A stretch of 64,000 nt of DNA, taken from Terriglobia bacterium (lineage in GTDB: Bacteria > Acidobacteriota > Terriglobia > Terriglobales > Acidobacteriaceae). Shown one piece after another: positions 1 through 8,118 of this stretch; positions within the stretch are counted from its first letter, which is position 1; each line of letters starts with the position of its first letter. The notes below the pieces were generated by a model. That model ran no database searches. It was not told where the DNA came from and saw nothing but the letters and a program-made list of their open reading frames with translations. The position numbers were made by a program, and so were the translations under genes. The stretch spans positions 62,001 to 126,000 of the forward strand of contig JAIQEU010000004.1 in the NCBI GenBank assembly GCA_020073665.1. Direction: 5' to 3'.

Positions 1-96
1 TTCGGCGCGGTGGACAAGGAACTGGAGCGCCTGATTTTCGGTAATGACCTGCTGGTGCTGATCCCGAACGCGACGGCCTCAAAGCAGATCCAATAG
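1..96 (+). CDS. C-terminal fragment of an unidentified protein
   Basis: The first 31 codons of the window read open from base 1 and stop at TAG (94-96). The visible tail is mixed hydrophobic and charged and ends in an NATASKQIQ-like sequence that I do not recognise. The gene is cut by the window edge, so neither its length nor its family can be judged. Its stop lies only 15 bases before the -10 box of the following toxin-antitoxin operon. Confidence 0.4.
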   Translation, partial: FGAVDKELERLIFGNDLLVLIPNATASKQIQ

Positions 97-111
97 ATAC
101 TTGAGTTGTGC

Positions 112-139
112 TATACTGTTCCTAGGTAATACCTAGGAA
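112..139 (+). promoter_or_regulatory. Promoter and palindromic operator of the vapBC-like operon
   Basis: A good -10 box, TATACT, lies at 112-117; the -35 is weak. It runs straight into a perfect inverted repeat at 119-139: half-site TTCCTAGGTA, one central base, then its exact complement. The AGGAA of the right arm (135-139) also serves as Shine-Dalgarno six bases before the antitoxin ATG. An antitoxin dimer bound here would cover the transcription start and the ribosome site, the usual autoregulation of type II systems (inference). Confidence 0.75.
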
Positions 140-145
140 TCAGAT

Positions 146-397
146 ATGGCTACCCTATACGTAGAAAACGTCCCTGAGGAGCTGTACGAAGCCCTGCGGG
201 CTCGAGCCCGCAAGAACCGTAAGTCGATGGCTGCCGAACTCGTCAGTGTGTTGGAGCAGGCGGTTCCCACGGCCAAGGAACTGAAGCGCCGTGAGCAGCT
301 GTTGCAGCAGGTCTTGCGATTGCACAGCCAGAGCTCGCCCGGCGCCGGCCCGTTTCCCTCCACCGAACAAATGGTGCGTGAGGACCGCGAGCGGTGA
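146..397 (+). CDS. Ribbon-helix-helix antitoxin (VapB/FitA-like)
   Basis: An 83-residue protein. The N-terminal 38 residues have the pattern of an RHH DNA-binding domain: a short strand (TLYVENVP) followed by two amphipathic helices rich in Arg and Ala. The C-terminal half is charged and proline-containing, as expected of the segment that threads into a PIN toxin. The ATG at 146 follows an AGGAA ribosome site. The stop overlaps the GTG start of the next gene (GTGA), so the two are translationally coupled. It probably neutralises the PIN toxin and represses its own promoter at the palindrome 119-139. Family assignment is firm; the subfamily is not. Confidence 0.85.
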   Translation: MATLYVENVPEELYEALRARARKNRKSMAAELVSVLEQAVPTAKELKRREQLLQQVLRLHSQSSPGAGPFPSTEQMVREDRER

Positions 398-825
398 CCA
401 CGTTCGTGGTCGATGCGGGCGTGGCCGCAAAGTGGTTGTTGCCAGCGTCTGGCGAGCGCCTGGCACCCGAAGCGGTGTCTCTACTCCGCCGCTACACTCG
501 GGATGAGGTCCGCTTTCTAGTGCCTGACCTGTTCTGGACCGAGTTAGCGAACGTGCTGTGGAAGGCCGTGCGGCAACGGAGGTGTTCTGCCTCAGATGCC
601 CAATCCTCCCTGCACCGTGTATTGCGATTTGGCTTCACTACGGTTCCTTGCACCGGTCTGCTGGAAAATGCGCTGAGCATCGCTCTGAGATTCGACCGCA
701 CGGCTTACGACAGCCTTTACGTGGCATTGGCAGTCGCAACCGACTCGGCGCTGGTCACCGCCGACGAACGCCTCGCCCGCGCTTTGGCGGCCCATTTTCC
801 CGTGCGGCTGTTAGGAAGCGTCTGA
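394..825 (+). CDS. PIN-domain ribonuclease toxin (VapC-like)
   Basis: A 143-residue PIN-domain protein starting at GTG 394 inside the antitoxin stop. The four acidic residues expected of the metal-binding active site can be placed at Asp7 (in FVVDAG), Glu50 (in WTELAN), Asp106 (in AYDSLY) and Asp124 (in TADERL). The length is normal for VapC. Family members cleave tRNA or rRNA; the target here cannot be read from sequence. It pairs with the upstream RHH antitoxin in a two-gene operon. All catalytic positions are present, so the toxin is probably functional. Confidence 0.88.
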   Translation: MTTFVVDAGVAAKWLLPASGERLAPEAVSLLRRYTRDEVRFLVPDLFWTELANVLWKAVRQRRCSASDAQSSLHRVLRFGFTTVPCTGLLENALSIALRFDRTAYDSLYVALAVATDSALVTADERLARALAAHFPVRLLGSV

Positions 826-863
826 AACTGCGCGTTATTCCGTAGTAAGCTATCCATAATCGC

Positions 864-2333
864 ATGCCTGCCGAGAAAATCCTGATCGTGGACGACGAGC
901 GCCTGGTGCGCTGGTCGCTGCGCCAGAAGTGTGAGGAATGGGGCTATCACGTGGTGGAGGCCGAGGCCGGGGAGCCCGGGCTGAAGCTGGCGCAGCACGA
1001 GTCCCCAGACTTGGTCCTGCTCGATGTCCGCATGCCCGACATGAGCGGTCTCGAAGTACTCGATCAGCTACGGAAGAACGGCGACGCCCGTGCCGTGATC
1101 ATGATCACCGCCGACCCCCAGCTCGATGATGTGAAGGCAGCCCTGAAACTTGGTGCCTACGACTTTGTGGGCAAGCCGCTCGATTTCGACGAGCTCAACG
1201 TCGCCATCAAGAACGCCCTCGAAGCCACCCGCCTGCGCAGTGAGGTACAGACCTTGCGCAGCGAAGTACGGCGACGCGCGGGCTACCATGAAGTGATCGG
1301 CACCTCGGCCAAGATGACCGAGTTGATGAACTTCGTCCGCAAGGTCGCCGCCAGCGAAGCCACCACCATCCTGATACAGGGCGAGAGCGGCACCGGCAAA
1401 GACCTGATCGCCAAAGCCATTCACTACGAGAGCACGCGCCAGGAGAAACCGTTTGTCGCCATCAACTGTTCCGCCATCCCCGAGACCCTGATGGAAGCGG
1501 AACTGTTCGGCCACGAAAAGGGCGCTTTCACCGACGCCAAGGCGATGAAAAAGGGCTTGTTCGAAATGGCCGACGGCGGAAGCCTGTTCCTTGACGAAAT
1601 CGGCGAACTCTCGCCCCTGCTGCAGGCCAAGCTGTTGCGCGTGCTGGAAGACCAGGTGATTCGACGGGTCGGCGGGGTGCGCGACATGCAGGTGGATGTG
1701 CGGGTGATTGCAGCTTCCAACCGCGATCTGGAGAAGGCGGTCCGCGAATCCCAGTTCCGCCAGGACCTTTACTACCGGTTGGCCATCATTGCGATTTTCA
1801 TTCCGCCGCTGCGCGACCGTAAAGAAGATATCTTGCCGCTGGTAGATTTTTTCATTGGACGCTACAACCGCAAGTTCAAGAAATCAGTGCAGGGAATCGC
1901 CGACGAAACCCGCCGCCTGTTGTTGGGACACACTTGGCCCGGCAATGTGCGTGAGTTAAAGAACTCGATCGAGCGCGCCATGATCCTGGAAGATGAGCCG
2001 CGGCTGCGCCCTGCGTACCTGCCGTTCTCAGTGGCGGAATCCGGGGGGCTCACCGTATTTGAGCGCACCGCCCCCCGCGATGGCGGCCAGCAACTGCCCA
2101 ACGGCCGCAGCTTGCCCCGGCTCTACATCCCGGAAGGCGGCACTTCGCTCGAAGAAGTCGAGCGCACCATGGTGGAGATCGCCATGCGCCAGGCCAACGG
2201 CAATCAGACTCACGCCGCGCGCCTCCTTGATATCTCCCGCGACGCCCTGCGTTACAAGCTGAAAAAATTTGGGCTCTTCCACTCTGATGAGGAAGAGCCC
2301 GAACATTCCTCCGACACGTCCAGCGGAGGCTGA
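864..2333 (+). CDS. NtrC-family sigma54-dependent response regulator
   Basis: A 489-residue three-domain activator. The receiver domain (about 1-120) has the acidic pair Asp10/Asp11, phospho-acceptor Asp54, Thr82 and Lys104. The AAA+ domain (about 143-375) has Walker A GESGTGKD at 173-180, the sigma54-contacting GAFTDA loop at 220-225 and a Walker B LFLDEIG at 241-247. A Fis-type helix-turn-helix lies near the C terminus (about 440-475, ARLLDISRDALRYKL). It should activate sigma54 promoters after phosphorylation by a histidine kinase. No kinase gene is adjacent and I found no convincing -24/-12 promoter in the window, so its targets are probably elsewhere. Confidence 0.93.
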   Translation: MPAEKILIVDDERLVRWSLRQKCEEWGYHVVEAEAGEPGLKLAQHESPDLVLLDVRMPDMSGLEVLDQLRKNGDARAVIMITADPQLDDVKAALKLGAYDFVGKPLDFDELNVAIKNALEATRLRSEVQTLRSEVRRRAGYHEVIGTSAKMTELMNFVRKVAASEATTILIQGESGTGKDLIAKAIHYESTRQEKPFVAINCSAIPETLMEAELFGHEKGAFTDAKAMKKGLFEMADGGSLFLDEIGELSPLLQAKLLRVLEDQVIRRVGGVRDMQVDVRVIAASNRDLEKAVRESQFRQDLYYRLAIIAIFIPPLRDRKEDILPLVDFFIGRYNRKFKKSVQGIADETRRLLLGHTWPGNVRELKNSIERAMILEDEPRLRPAYLPFSVAESGGLTVFERTAPRDGGQQLPNGRSLPRLYIPEGGTSLEEVERTMVEIAMRQANGNQTHAARLLDISRDALRYKLKKFGLFHSDEEEPEHSSDTSSGG

Positions 2334-2336
2334 CCC

Positions 2337-2705
2337 TCAGCGAGCAGAGGCATCCGGCTGCATCATTCCGAACGTGTTGCCTTCGGTGTCCAGGCAATAG
2401 GCCAAGTGGCCTACGCCGGGAATGGCCATTCTCGGTACGACCGTCTTTCCGCCGTGTTTTGCGACCGCGTTCAGGCTCTGGTTCAAGTCCTCCACCTGGA
2501 TCGTGTTCACCACAGGCGCCCCGGGATGCGGGCGCGGCAACAGGCCGCCGTTGATGCCCGGCTTTTCATTCGGCCCGGTATTGATGAGCCAGTAGTCCTG
2601 CGGACCCGGGAACTTCTGGAATTTCCAGCCGAAAATCTCGGCGTAGAATTTCTCTGCCCGCCCGCAATTGTCAGCGGGAATTTCAAAGTGCACAACACGT
2701 GACAT
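2337..2705 (-). CDS. VOC (glyoxalase/bleomycin-resistance) family protein
   Basis: A 122-residue protein beginning MSRVVHFEIPADN, with the paired beta-alpha-beta-beta-beta pattern of the vicinal-oxygen-chelate fold: 'RAEKFYAEIFGWKF' early and 'GHLAYCLDTEGNTFGMMQ' late. The chosen ATG (2703-2705) has a GGAGG ribosome site just upstream; extending the frame further left gives non-conserved sequence. Many members of this short single-domain type are of unknown substrate. It ends three bases from the convergent sigma54 regulator. It could be transcribed with the small membrane protein upstream at 2750-3112. Confidence 0.82.
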   Translation of the reverse strand: MSRVVHFEIPADNCGRAEKFYAEIFGWKFQKFPGPQDYWLINTGPNEKPGINGGLLPRPHPGAPVVNTIQVEDLNQSLNAVAKHGGKTVVPRMAIPGVGHLAYCLDTEGNTFGMMQPDASAR

Positions 2706-2749
2706 GACTCCTCCAAAGGTTGAATAGATTTCTGATCTTTCTCTTGAAG

Positions 2750-3112
2750 CTACCGGGTCGCGGTTTGTGGCCCGCTGCCGAACCGTTGCGTGGCATAACC
2801 CACAATCATGCCCACGATTCCGCCCGGCAGCATGATCTCGAAGTAGTAGTGCTTGCCCGACGGGTCCGGCATGGCGGCCACCGCGAAAGCCAGCACCAGG
2901 CCCACGGCCAGTCCGAAGACGATGCCCAGCGGCAGGGACTGCACTTTGCGCGCGAAATACCCGATGAGCACTCCGGCGATCAGGCCCTTCACGGTCGACC
3001 CAATTACGATTCCCAGCAGTTGTGCGCGGACCGCCGGTGTAAACCATGCGGTTAGCCCGTCGAAAATGCCGAGAATACCGCCCACCACCAGTCCCAACAC
3101 GGCTTTGTTCAT
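2750..3112 (-). CDS. Small glycine-rich membrane protein of unknown function
   Basis: A 120-residue protein with four hydrophobic segments (roughly residues 3-25, 29-50, 59-81 and 90-110) rich in Gly, Val, Ile and Leu, separated by short charged loops. An AAGGAGG ribosome site precedes the ATG at 3110-3112, which decides the start. I do not recognise a named family. The repeated Gly-x-x-x-Gly spacing suggests a packed helical bundle. It is followed 44 bases later by the VOC gene on the same strand and preceded by the kinase/sigma pair. Confidence 0.72.
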   Translation of the reverse strand: MNKAVLGLVVGGILGIFDGLTAWFTPAVRAQLLGIVIGSTVKGLIAGVLIGYFARKVQSLPLGIVFGLAVGLVLAFAVAAMPDPSGKHYYFEIMLPGGIVGMIVGYATQRFGSGPQTATR

Positions 3113-3183
3113 GACGCCTCCTTGAACTTGGGCTTTCCAGCCCGCTGCATTTCTATTCAACACCCTGGAGAAATCCTTTAAAC

Positions 3184-4137
3184 CTATTTCCCCCGCCACA
3201 AAATAAACAGCGTGCGCATGAGGGCATAGGCCAAAATCAGCAGGAGCCAGGCCCGATTCCGCACCGTCCACCGCCAGATGCGAGTCGGTGCACTCTCGGG
3301 ATAGGCACTAACCGGTAGTCCATCCAGATAGTGGGCCACATCGGCAGCGAGTTCTTGAGCCGCCTCATATCTCAGTGCCGGATCTTCTGCCACGGCTTTC
3401 TCGGCGATGGCGACCACTGGCCTCGGCGGCCGTTCTCCAAAATTCAGCAGGAACTTGAGAATCGCGCCCAGGGAGTAGACGTCCGCCCGCTGGTCGAGCT
3501 TCTCTCCGCGGGCCTGCTCCGGCGCCATGTACCCGGGAGTGCCCAACACAGCGCCGTGGCCGGTGCCCGGCCCAGCGTTCGAAATCGCGCCCGGCAGGCG
3601 TGCGGGTGGATTGGCATCTGCCAGCACCTTGGACAGGCCCCAGTCCATGACCAGCACTTCGCCGAACGGCCCCACCATGATGTTCTGCGGCTTCAGATCG
3701 CGATGCAGCACGCCATGGGCGTGGGCGAACGACACCGCCTCGCAGATCTTCTCAAACACCCGCAGCCGGTCGGCGATGCTGCCCAGTTGCGGAACATGCT
3801 CGTCCAGACTGCGACCCTGCACCAGCTTCATGGTGTAAAACACGCGGCCGTCCGGCAAGGTGCCGATGTCGTGCACAGGAACAATTCCGGGGTGTTCCAG
3901 TTGCGCGATGACACGCGCCTCGCGCAACAGCCGTGCCGCCAGTTCGCCACCGGGGTCGGCCACGCCGATCACTTTGAGGGCGACCTTACGCTCCAGAGCG
4001 GTGTCCTCGACGCGGTAAACACCGCCCATACCGCCCTGTCCGAGCTTGTCGACGAGTTGGTAGCGAGTGCCGCTGAGGTCGGGCGCATCTGCGGCGGCGC
4101 GCAGGCGGTCGAGCGCGGCATTGGAGAGAAACTTCAT
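3184..4137 (-). CDS. Ser/Thr protein kinase, short membrane-anchored form
   Basis: A 317-residue Hanks-type kinase. The glycine loop is GQGGMGGVY, the ATP lysine is in VALKVIG, the catalytic loop is HRDLKPQN and the activation segment ends GTPGYMAPEQARG. The metal motif reads DWG instead of DFG, a variant common in kinases of soil bacteria. One hydrophobic helix lies near the C terminus (WLLLILAYALMRTLFIL), with almost nothing behind it, so there is no extracellular sensor domain. Its ATG overlaps the TGA of the sigma factor gene (ATGA), so the two are translationally coupled. The kinase probably modulates the partner sigma factor (inference). Confidence 0.88.
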   Translation of the reverse strand: MKFLSNAALDRLRAAADAPDLSGTRYQLVDKLGQGGMGGVYRVEDTALERKVALKVIGVADPGGELAARLLREARVIAQLEHPGIVPVHDIGTLPDGRVFYTMKLVQGRSLDEHVPQLGSIADRLRVFEKICEAVSFAHAHGVLHRDLKPQNIMVGPFGEVLVMDWGLSKVLADANPPARLPGAISNAGPGTGHGAVLGTPGYMAPEQARGEKLDQRADVYSLGAILKFLLNFGERPPRPVVAIAEKAVAEDPALRYEAAQELAADVAHYLDGLPVSAYPESAPTRIWRWTVRNRAWLLLILAYALMRTLFILWRGK

Positions 4138-4889
4138 GGCAGGTCCACATCCATGCCCAGCAGGGCGCGCGCCTCGCGATGAAACTCGGCTTCGCTCCCG
4201 GTCATCTCTCGTAGTTGTTCGAGCACAATGCGGCGAAACTCGCGTCGTGCGTAAGCCAGATAGTTGGTCACGTCCGAAGCCTTCACGCCGAATTGACGCG
4301 CTACCTGCTCGTAAGTTAACTCCTTGCCACCTTCGTCAATGTCATACAGCTCGAGCAACTGAAAATGTCTCTGCTTGCCCTGCGCCTCGCATTCCCGCCG
4401 CAAGCGCTCCACCGCCAGACTGAACAGGCTGCGCACCCATTCGCGCGCGAAGAAATCATCCATGGTTTCAGACGATGGAATCTCCAACTGCTGCAACTCG
4501 CCTTCGGCTGACTCGAAATCTAAGGACTGGAATTGGACGTTGCCGCCGCGCTTGAGGCGCTGGGCAGCTTTTTCCTCATTTGCGAGGAAACGGTCGACGC
4601 ACACCCGCAGGAATGTCCGCAGGCGCGCTTTTTCGGGGTCGTAGGACTCGAGAAAGTCTTTCTCCAGCAAGCGGGCGAAGAACTCCTGGGTCAAATCTTT
4701 GGATTGCTCGTTGTCCCTGCCCCAGCGCAGGCGGATGTACTTGTAAACCGGCTTCCAGTAGGCGGCGATGAGGGTATCGAGGGCGCGCTGGCGCTCTTCC
4801 GCTTGCGCGCTGCGCGACGCCACGATCAGCGACCAGCGGGTCGCGGGAAATTTACCGTTGCGTCCGCCGATTTGGGTGTCGTCCGGCAT
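4134..4889 (-). CDS. ECF-type RNA polymerase sigma factor
   Basis: A 251-residue sigma-70-like protein. Region 2 (about 15-110) contains the typical 'SKDLTQEFFARLLEK' and 'RLRTFLRVCVDRFL' helices. Region 4 (about 170-225) ends in a helix-turn-helix, 'TYEQVARQFGVKASDVTNYLAYARREF'-like. An acidic linker of about 50 residues separates them, longer than in ordinary ECF factors. No Shine-Dalgarno is visible before the ATG at 4887-4889. The following kinase gene overlaps it by four bases, and no anti-sigma factor gene is present. This matches ECF groups thought to be controlled by Ser/Thr phosphorylation instead of an anti-sigma factor. Confidence 0.86.
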   Translation of the reverse strand: MPDDTQIGGRNGKFPATRWSLIVASRSAQAEERQRALDTLIAAYWKPVYKYIRLRWGRDNEQSKDLTQEFFARLLEKDFLESYDPEKARLRTFLRVCVDRFLANEEKAAQRLKRGGNVQFQSLDFESAEGELQQLEIPSSETMDDFFAREWVRSLFSLAVERLRRECEAQGKQRHFQLLELYDIDEGGKELTYEQVARQFGVKASDVTNYLAYARREFRRIVLEQLREMTGSEAEFHREARALLGMDVDLP

Positions 4890-4940
4890 GAAGGGGGAGT
4901 GTACGACCGGCGGTGTGGGCGGGACAAGGCGGGAAACATT

Positions 4941-4967
4941 ACGGGGGAAGTCTTAGGCTTCCCCCGT
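4941..4967. terminator. Stem-loop between hemA and the sigma factor gene
   Basis: ACGGGGGAAG at 4941-4950 is exactly complementary to CTTCCCCCGT at 4958-4967, with a seven-base loop. It sits just beyond the hemA stop (hemA reads leftward) and upstream of the sigma gene. There is no clear T run after it on the hemA-sense strand, so it may be an attenuating or RNA-stabilising hairpin rather than a strong intrinsic terminator. Confidence 0.5.
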
Positions 4968-5035
4968 TGGGCGCTCCGTAGGAATGAGGGTTATGAGGTA
5001 GCGCCAAACCCCTTCCGTGTTGCTTTGCCTTCGCT

Positions 5036-6334
5036 CTACATTCTGGTGCCGGCAAGCGCCGCTTGGGGCGTTTCCAGGTGGAACAGCCGCTGCACGGCTG
5101 CCGTCATCTGTTCTTGTTCCACCTTTTCCGGAAGATCCTTGAGTTCGCGGGCCAGCGAGCCAGCAATTCTCTGCGTGATCCGGGATGTCACCGCGTCCAG
5201 CATCTGGTCCTGGTCATGGGAAAATGGCCCGTTCTCCTGTTTGAAGGACTCCATCTCTTGCCGGCAAATCTCGTCCAGCCGGTTGCGCAGGGCGATAATC
5301 GTGGGCACCACCCGTTCCGCCAGCAGCCTGCGGCGGAACCCCTGCACTTCGGCGGCAACAATCTTTTGCGCTTCGGAGGCCGCAGCTTCGCGTTCGCCGG
5401 CGTTGTGCTTCACCACGTTCTCCAGGTCGTCAATGTCATAGAGAAAGACGCCGGCCACTTCTCTCACGCTGGGATCAATGTCTCTTGGTAAGGCGATATC
5501 CACCAGCACCAGCGGCCGCTGCTTGCGCTCGCGGGCGATGATTTCCGCCTCGTCGCGGCTCAGAATCGTGTGTGGGCAGGAAGTCGAACTGATGACGATG
5601 TCCGCATCCACCAGATGCTGCCAGCGATCGTCGAAGGGAACGGCTTTACCGCCGAGCTTGGTTGCCAGTTCGACCGCGTGTTCCAGCGTGCGGTTGACTA
5701 CAAGGATGGAAGATGCCCCGCTGTTCACCAGGTAGCGGGCGGAGAGTTCGCCCATCTTGCCCGCGCCCAGCAGCAACACTTTCTTGTTGTCCAGAGACCC
5801 GAGCCTCTGGCGGGCAAGTTCCACCGCCGCGTAGGGTATGGATACCGCCGAGTTGCCGATCGCGGTCTCGTTGCGCACACGCTTGGAGACGGTGAGCGCT
5901 TTCTGCATGACCGCGTCGAGGAAGCGGGCGGTGCTGCTGACTTTTTGCGCCTGCTGCCATGCCCCCTTTACCTGGGAAACAATCTGCGGCTCGCCCAGAA
6001 CCATGGAGTCCAGGCTGCTGGCCACGCGGAAAATGTGCATCAGGGCAGCGTCGTCCAGCAGGCGGTAGAAGTGTTGCCACTCGCACAACTTCAATCCGTA
6101 TTCGGCGGAAAGCAACCGCAAGACAGAATTCGCGGCCAGAGAAGCGTCGTTCGCCCACAGGAAGAATTCGGTGCGGTTGCAAGTGGCCAGCACCATCACT
6201 TCTTCAATGCCTTCGGCCCGCGACAACTGCACCAGGGCTTCATAGCGGCGGGGTTCGCTGATCCAGAACCGTTCGCGCACGGCCACCGGGGCGGTACGGT
6301 GATTCAAGCCAACAACCATCAAGGTGGGGTCCAC
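5036..6334 (-). CDS. hemA: Glutamyl-tRNA reductase
   Basis: A 432-residue enzyme that reduces glutamyl-tRNA to glutamate-1-semialdehyde, the first step of C5 tetrapyrrole synthesis. The N terminus carries the family signature [15 protein letters not shown], and the catalytic cysteine lies in LATCNRTEF. An NADPH-binding segment ([17 protein letters not shown]) and a C-terminal helical dimerisation domain follow. The start is taken as GTG 6332-6334, nine bases behind a GGGAG ribosome site. A longer frame exists upstream but its residues are not family-like. No other haem genes are adjacent, unlike the common hemA-hemC-hemD arrangement. Confidence 0.95.
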   Translation of the reverse strand: MDPTLMVVGLNHRTAPVAVRERFWISEPRRYEALVQLSRAEGIEEVMVLATCNRTEFFLWANDASLAANSVLRLLSAEYGLKLCEWQHFYRLLDDAALMHIFRVASSLDSMVLGEPQIVSQVKGAWQQAQKVSSTARFLDAVMQKALTVSKRVRNETAIGNSAVSIPYAAVELARQRLGSLDNKKVLLLGAGKMGELSARYLVNSGASSILVVNRTLEHAVELATKLGGKAVPFDDRWQHLVDADIVISSTSCPHTILSRDEAEIIARERKQRPLVLVDIALPRDIDPSVREVAGVFLYDIDDLENVVKHNAGEREAAASEAQKIVAAEVQGFRRRLLAERVVPTIIALRNRLDEICRQEMESFKQENGPFSHDQDQMLDAVTSRITQRIAGSLARELKDLPEKVEQEQMTAAVQRLFHLETPQAALAGTRM

Positions 6335-6898
6335 GGCGATATTCTCCCAAAGCGACTTCCCTCCTCTAATGGCATCCCGGGGGCCAAAGCACGAACTCCT
6401 GACCCGCCAACAGGCGGCTTTCTTTTCATATGCTTGCCGGATTGCATAACTTTGGATTCTTGGCCCCTTTCGCCGGAAATGCGGCATATTCCGCGAATCG
6501 AGGGTGTTTTCCCGCGACCCCCTGGCGTGGAACTGACACTCTTGTCCCTAGCTTCTGACCCTTTTCTTGAAGCGGGACGGTTGTTGACCAGGAAACGTCA
6601 AAGCCGAGAGCCGGCGGACTAGAGTGTCCGCCCGATATGGGCAGACTGCGCCAGATTGCTCATGCCTTGGGAGAAACGCCCCAACTCAACCGGCATCACG
6701 ACTTGTCATCGGCCTAAGAAAGGATTACTGTGGGCAACATTCGCCTGATCTAAGTGTTTGAAACAGTAGGCAGCAGAGTGCGGAAGTATCCCCACGGCTG
6801 CCGGCAACCGTACTCGGGCCTTAATATGGCGAGGCACGTGCTTCTCTGTTTGATTAGGAGTGTGCAGGTACTTCGTCAATTTCTTAGGAGAGAAAAGA
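6335..6898. other. 564-base intergenic region between divergent hemA and cytochrome c
   Basis: I see no convincing gene here; the open frames are short and lack family-like sequence. It must hold the promoters of hemA (leftward) and of the small cytochrome gene (rightward). A weak hairpin, CCGCC-aaca-GGCGG at 6404-6417 followed by a T-rich stretch, is the only obvious structure. Close to the cytochrome gene, TAGGAG at 6885-6890 is its ribosome site. Confidence 0.4.
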
Positions 6899-7216
6899 AT
6901 GAAGAACGTCTTGAAAGCAGTTCTGGCAGTGATGACTTTCGCACTGGTATTTTCCACTTGGTCGCTGGCAGATGGCGGCGCCGATTTCAAGGCCAGGTGC
7001 GCCATGTGCCACGGCGCCGATGGCAAGGGCGACACCGCCATGGGCAAGAAGTTCGGGGTCAAGGACATGGGCTCGGCGGACGTACAGGGCAAGTCCGATG
7101 CCGATCTCACCACCATTATCACCAAGGGCAAAGACAAGATGCCGCCCTACGATGGCAAGCTGACCAAGGAACAGATTGACGGACTGGTGAAGTACATCCG
7201 CACGCTCAAGAAGTAG
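6899..7216 (+). CDS. Small secreted monoheme cytochrome c
   Basis: A 105-residue protein with a signal peptide (about residues 1-24, ending SLADG) and one haem-binding CAMCH motif at about 34-38. The likely axial methionine is in DKMPPYDGKL near residue 80. The size and the C-terminal 'EQIDGLVKYIRTL' helix are typical of class I c-type cytochromes such as cytochrome c6/c551. The ATG at 6899 is preceded by TAGGAG. It lies 275 bases upstream of the molybdenum hydroxylase operon on the same strand and could accept its electrons in the periplasm, but that link is inference from position only. Confidence 0.9.
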   Translation: MKNVLKAVLAVMTFALVFSTWSLADGGADFKARCAMCHGADGKGDTAMGKKFGVKDMGSADVQGKSDADLTTIITKGKDKMPPYDGKLTKEQIDGLVKYIRTLKK

Positions 7217-7491
7217 CAATCCGGCTCCTGATCCTCCGACCGCTGCCTCAGTGCAATCCCAACCCCCGTTCGCTGAGTAACCTTGGCGGGCGGGGGAGTA
7301 TTTGCTTAGTCCTATGCTCGGCTAAATTTACGTGTACATTCGTCCGCACCTTCCAAGTTGTATACTTTCTCCGTCGCCGACCCAAACCAGCCAACGGCTA
7401 ACCAAAACACTCGTGCTCTGTCCAAGTTTTCCATCCGGCAGAGATAATCCGGCAGTGGCGGCCGGCAAGAACCGCCACGCGGAGGTTTGAG

Positions 7492-8115
7492 GTGCCAGAA
7501 AACGATCCGAAGCAACCACACGACGAGGGTTCCGGCGTTTCCCGCCGCGAGTTCCTGAAAATCTCCAGCATTTCAGTTGCGGCCGTGCCAATCATGGGCA
7601 CCCACGTGGTTGAGGCCGCCGGCGAACCGGTCAAGGTCTACGGCCCCGGCAAGGTTCCGGTCGAGCTTACCATCAATGGCAAGAAGCACGCCCTGCAGCT
7701 CGAACCCCGCGTCACCTTGCTTGACGCCCTGCGCGATCACCTCGAGATCACCGGGGCCAAGCGGGTCTGTGATCGCGGCGAGTGCGGCGCCTGCACCGTC
7801 CTGATGGACGGCAAGGCAGTCTATGCATGCGCGGTGCTGGCCATCGAGACCCAAGGCAGGCCGATTACCACCGTGGAATCGCTGATGCAGGGCGAGCTAC
7901 TGCATCCTGTACAGCAGGCATTCGTGGACAACGACGCCTCGCAATGCGGGTTCTGCACCCCGGGATTCGTGGTCGCCGCCAAGGCATTTCTGGATAAACA
8001 TCCTCAACCCACCGCCGAAGACATCCGTCGCGGGCTGAGCGGCAATTTCTGTCGCTGCGGCACCTACCACGGCATTCAGCAGGCCATCGCGCAGATGGCG
8101 CAGAAGGGAGTGTAA
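7492..8115 (+). CDS. Tat-exported 2Fe-2S subunit of a xanthine dehydrogenase-family hydroxylase
   Basis: A 207-residue iron-sulfur subunit. A twin-arginine signal, SRREFLKIS, lies at residues 17-25, so the enzyme is assembled for export. The plant-type 2Fe-2S cluster motif (CDRGECGACTV with a later Cys) is followed by the second 2Fe-2S motif (CGFCTPG and FCRCGTY). The start is GTG 7492, six bases behind GGAGG at 7481-7485. It leads an operon with the Mo-binding and FAD subunits, in the order small, large, medium. Periplasmic aldehyde oxidoreductases of the PaoABC type are the closest well-studied model. Confidence 0.93.
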   Translation: MPENDPKQPHDEGSGVSRREFLKISSISVAAVPIMGTHVVEAAGEPVKVYGPGKVPVELTINGKKHALQLEPRVTLLDALRDHLEITGAKRVCDRGECGACTVLMDGKAVYACAVLAIETQGRPITTVESLMQGELLHPVQQAFVDNDASQCGFCTPGFVVAAKAFLDKHPQPTAEDIRRGLSGNFCRCGTYHGIQQAIAQMAQKGV

Positions 8116-8118
8116 GCC

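Noticed and set aside
864-2333. A local two-component pair with the NtrC-type regulator
   Set aside because: No histidine kinase gene lies on either side; neighbours are a toxin gene and a convergent VOC gene, so no cognate pair is claimed.
6404-6426. CCGCC-aaca-GGCGG plus T-rich run as a terminator
   Set aside because: The stem is only five pairs and there is no plus-strand gene upstream of it to terminate (hemA reads the other way).
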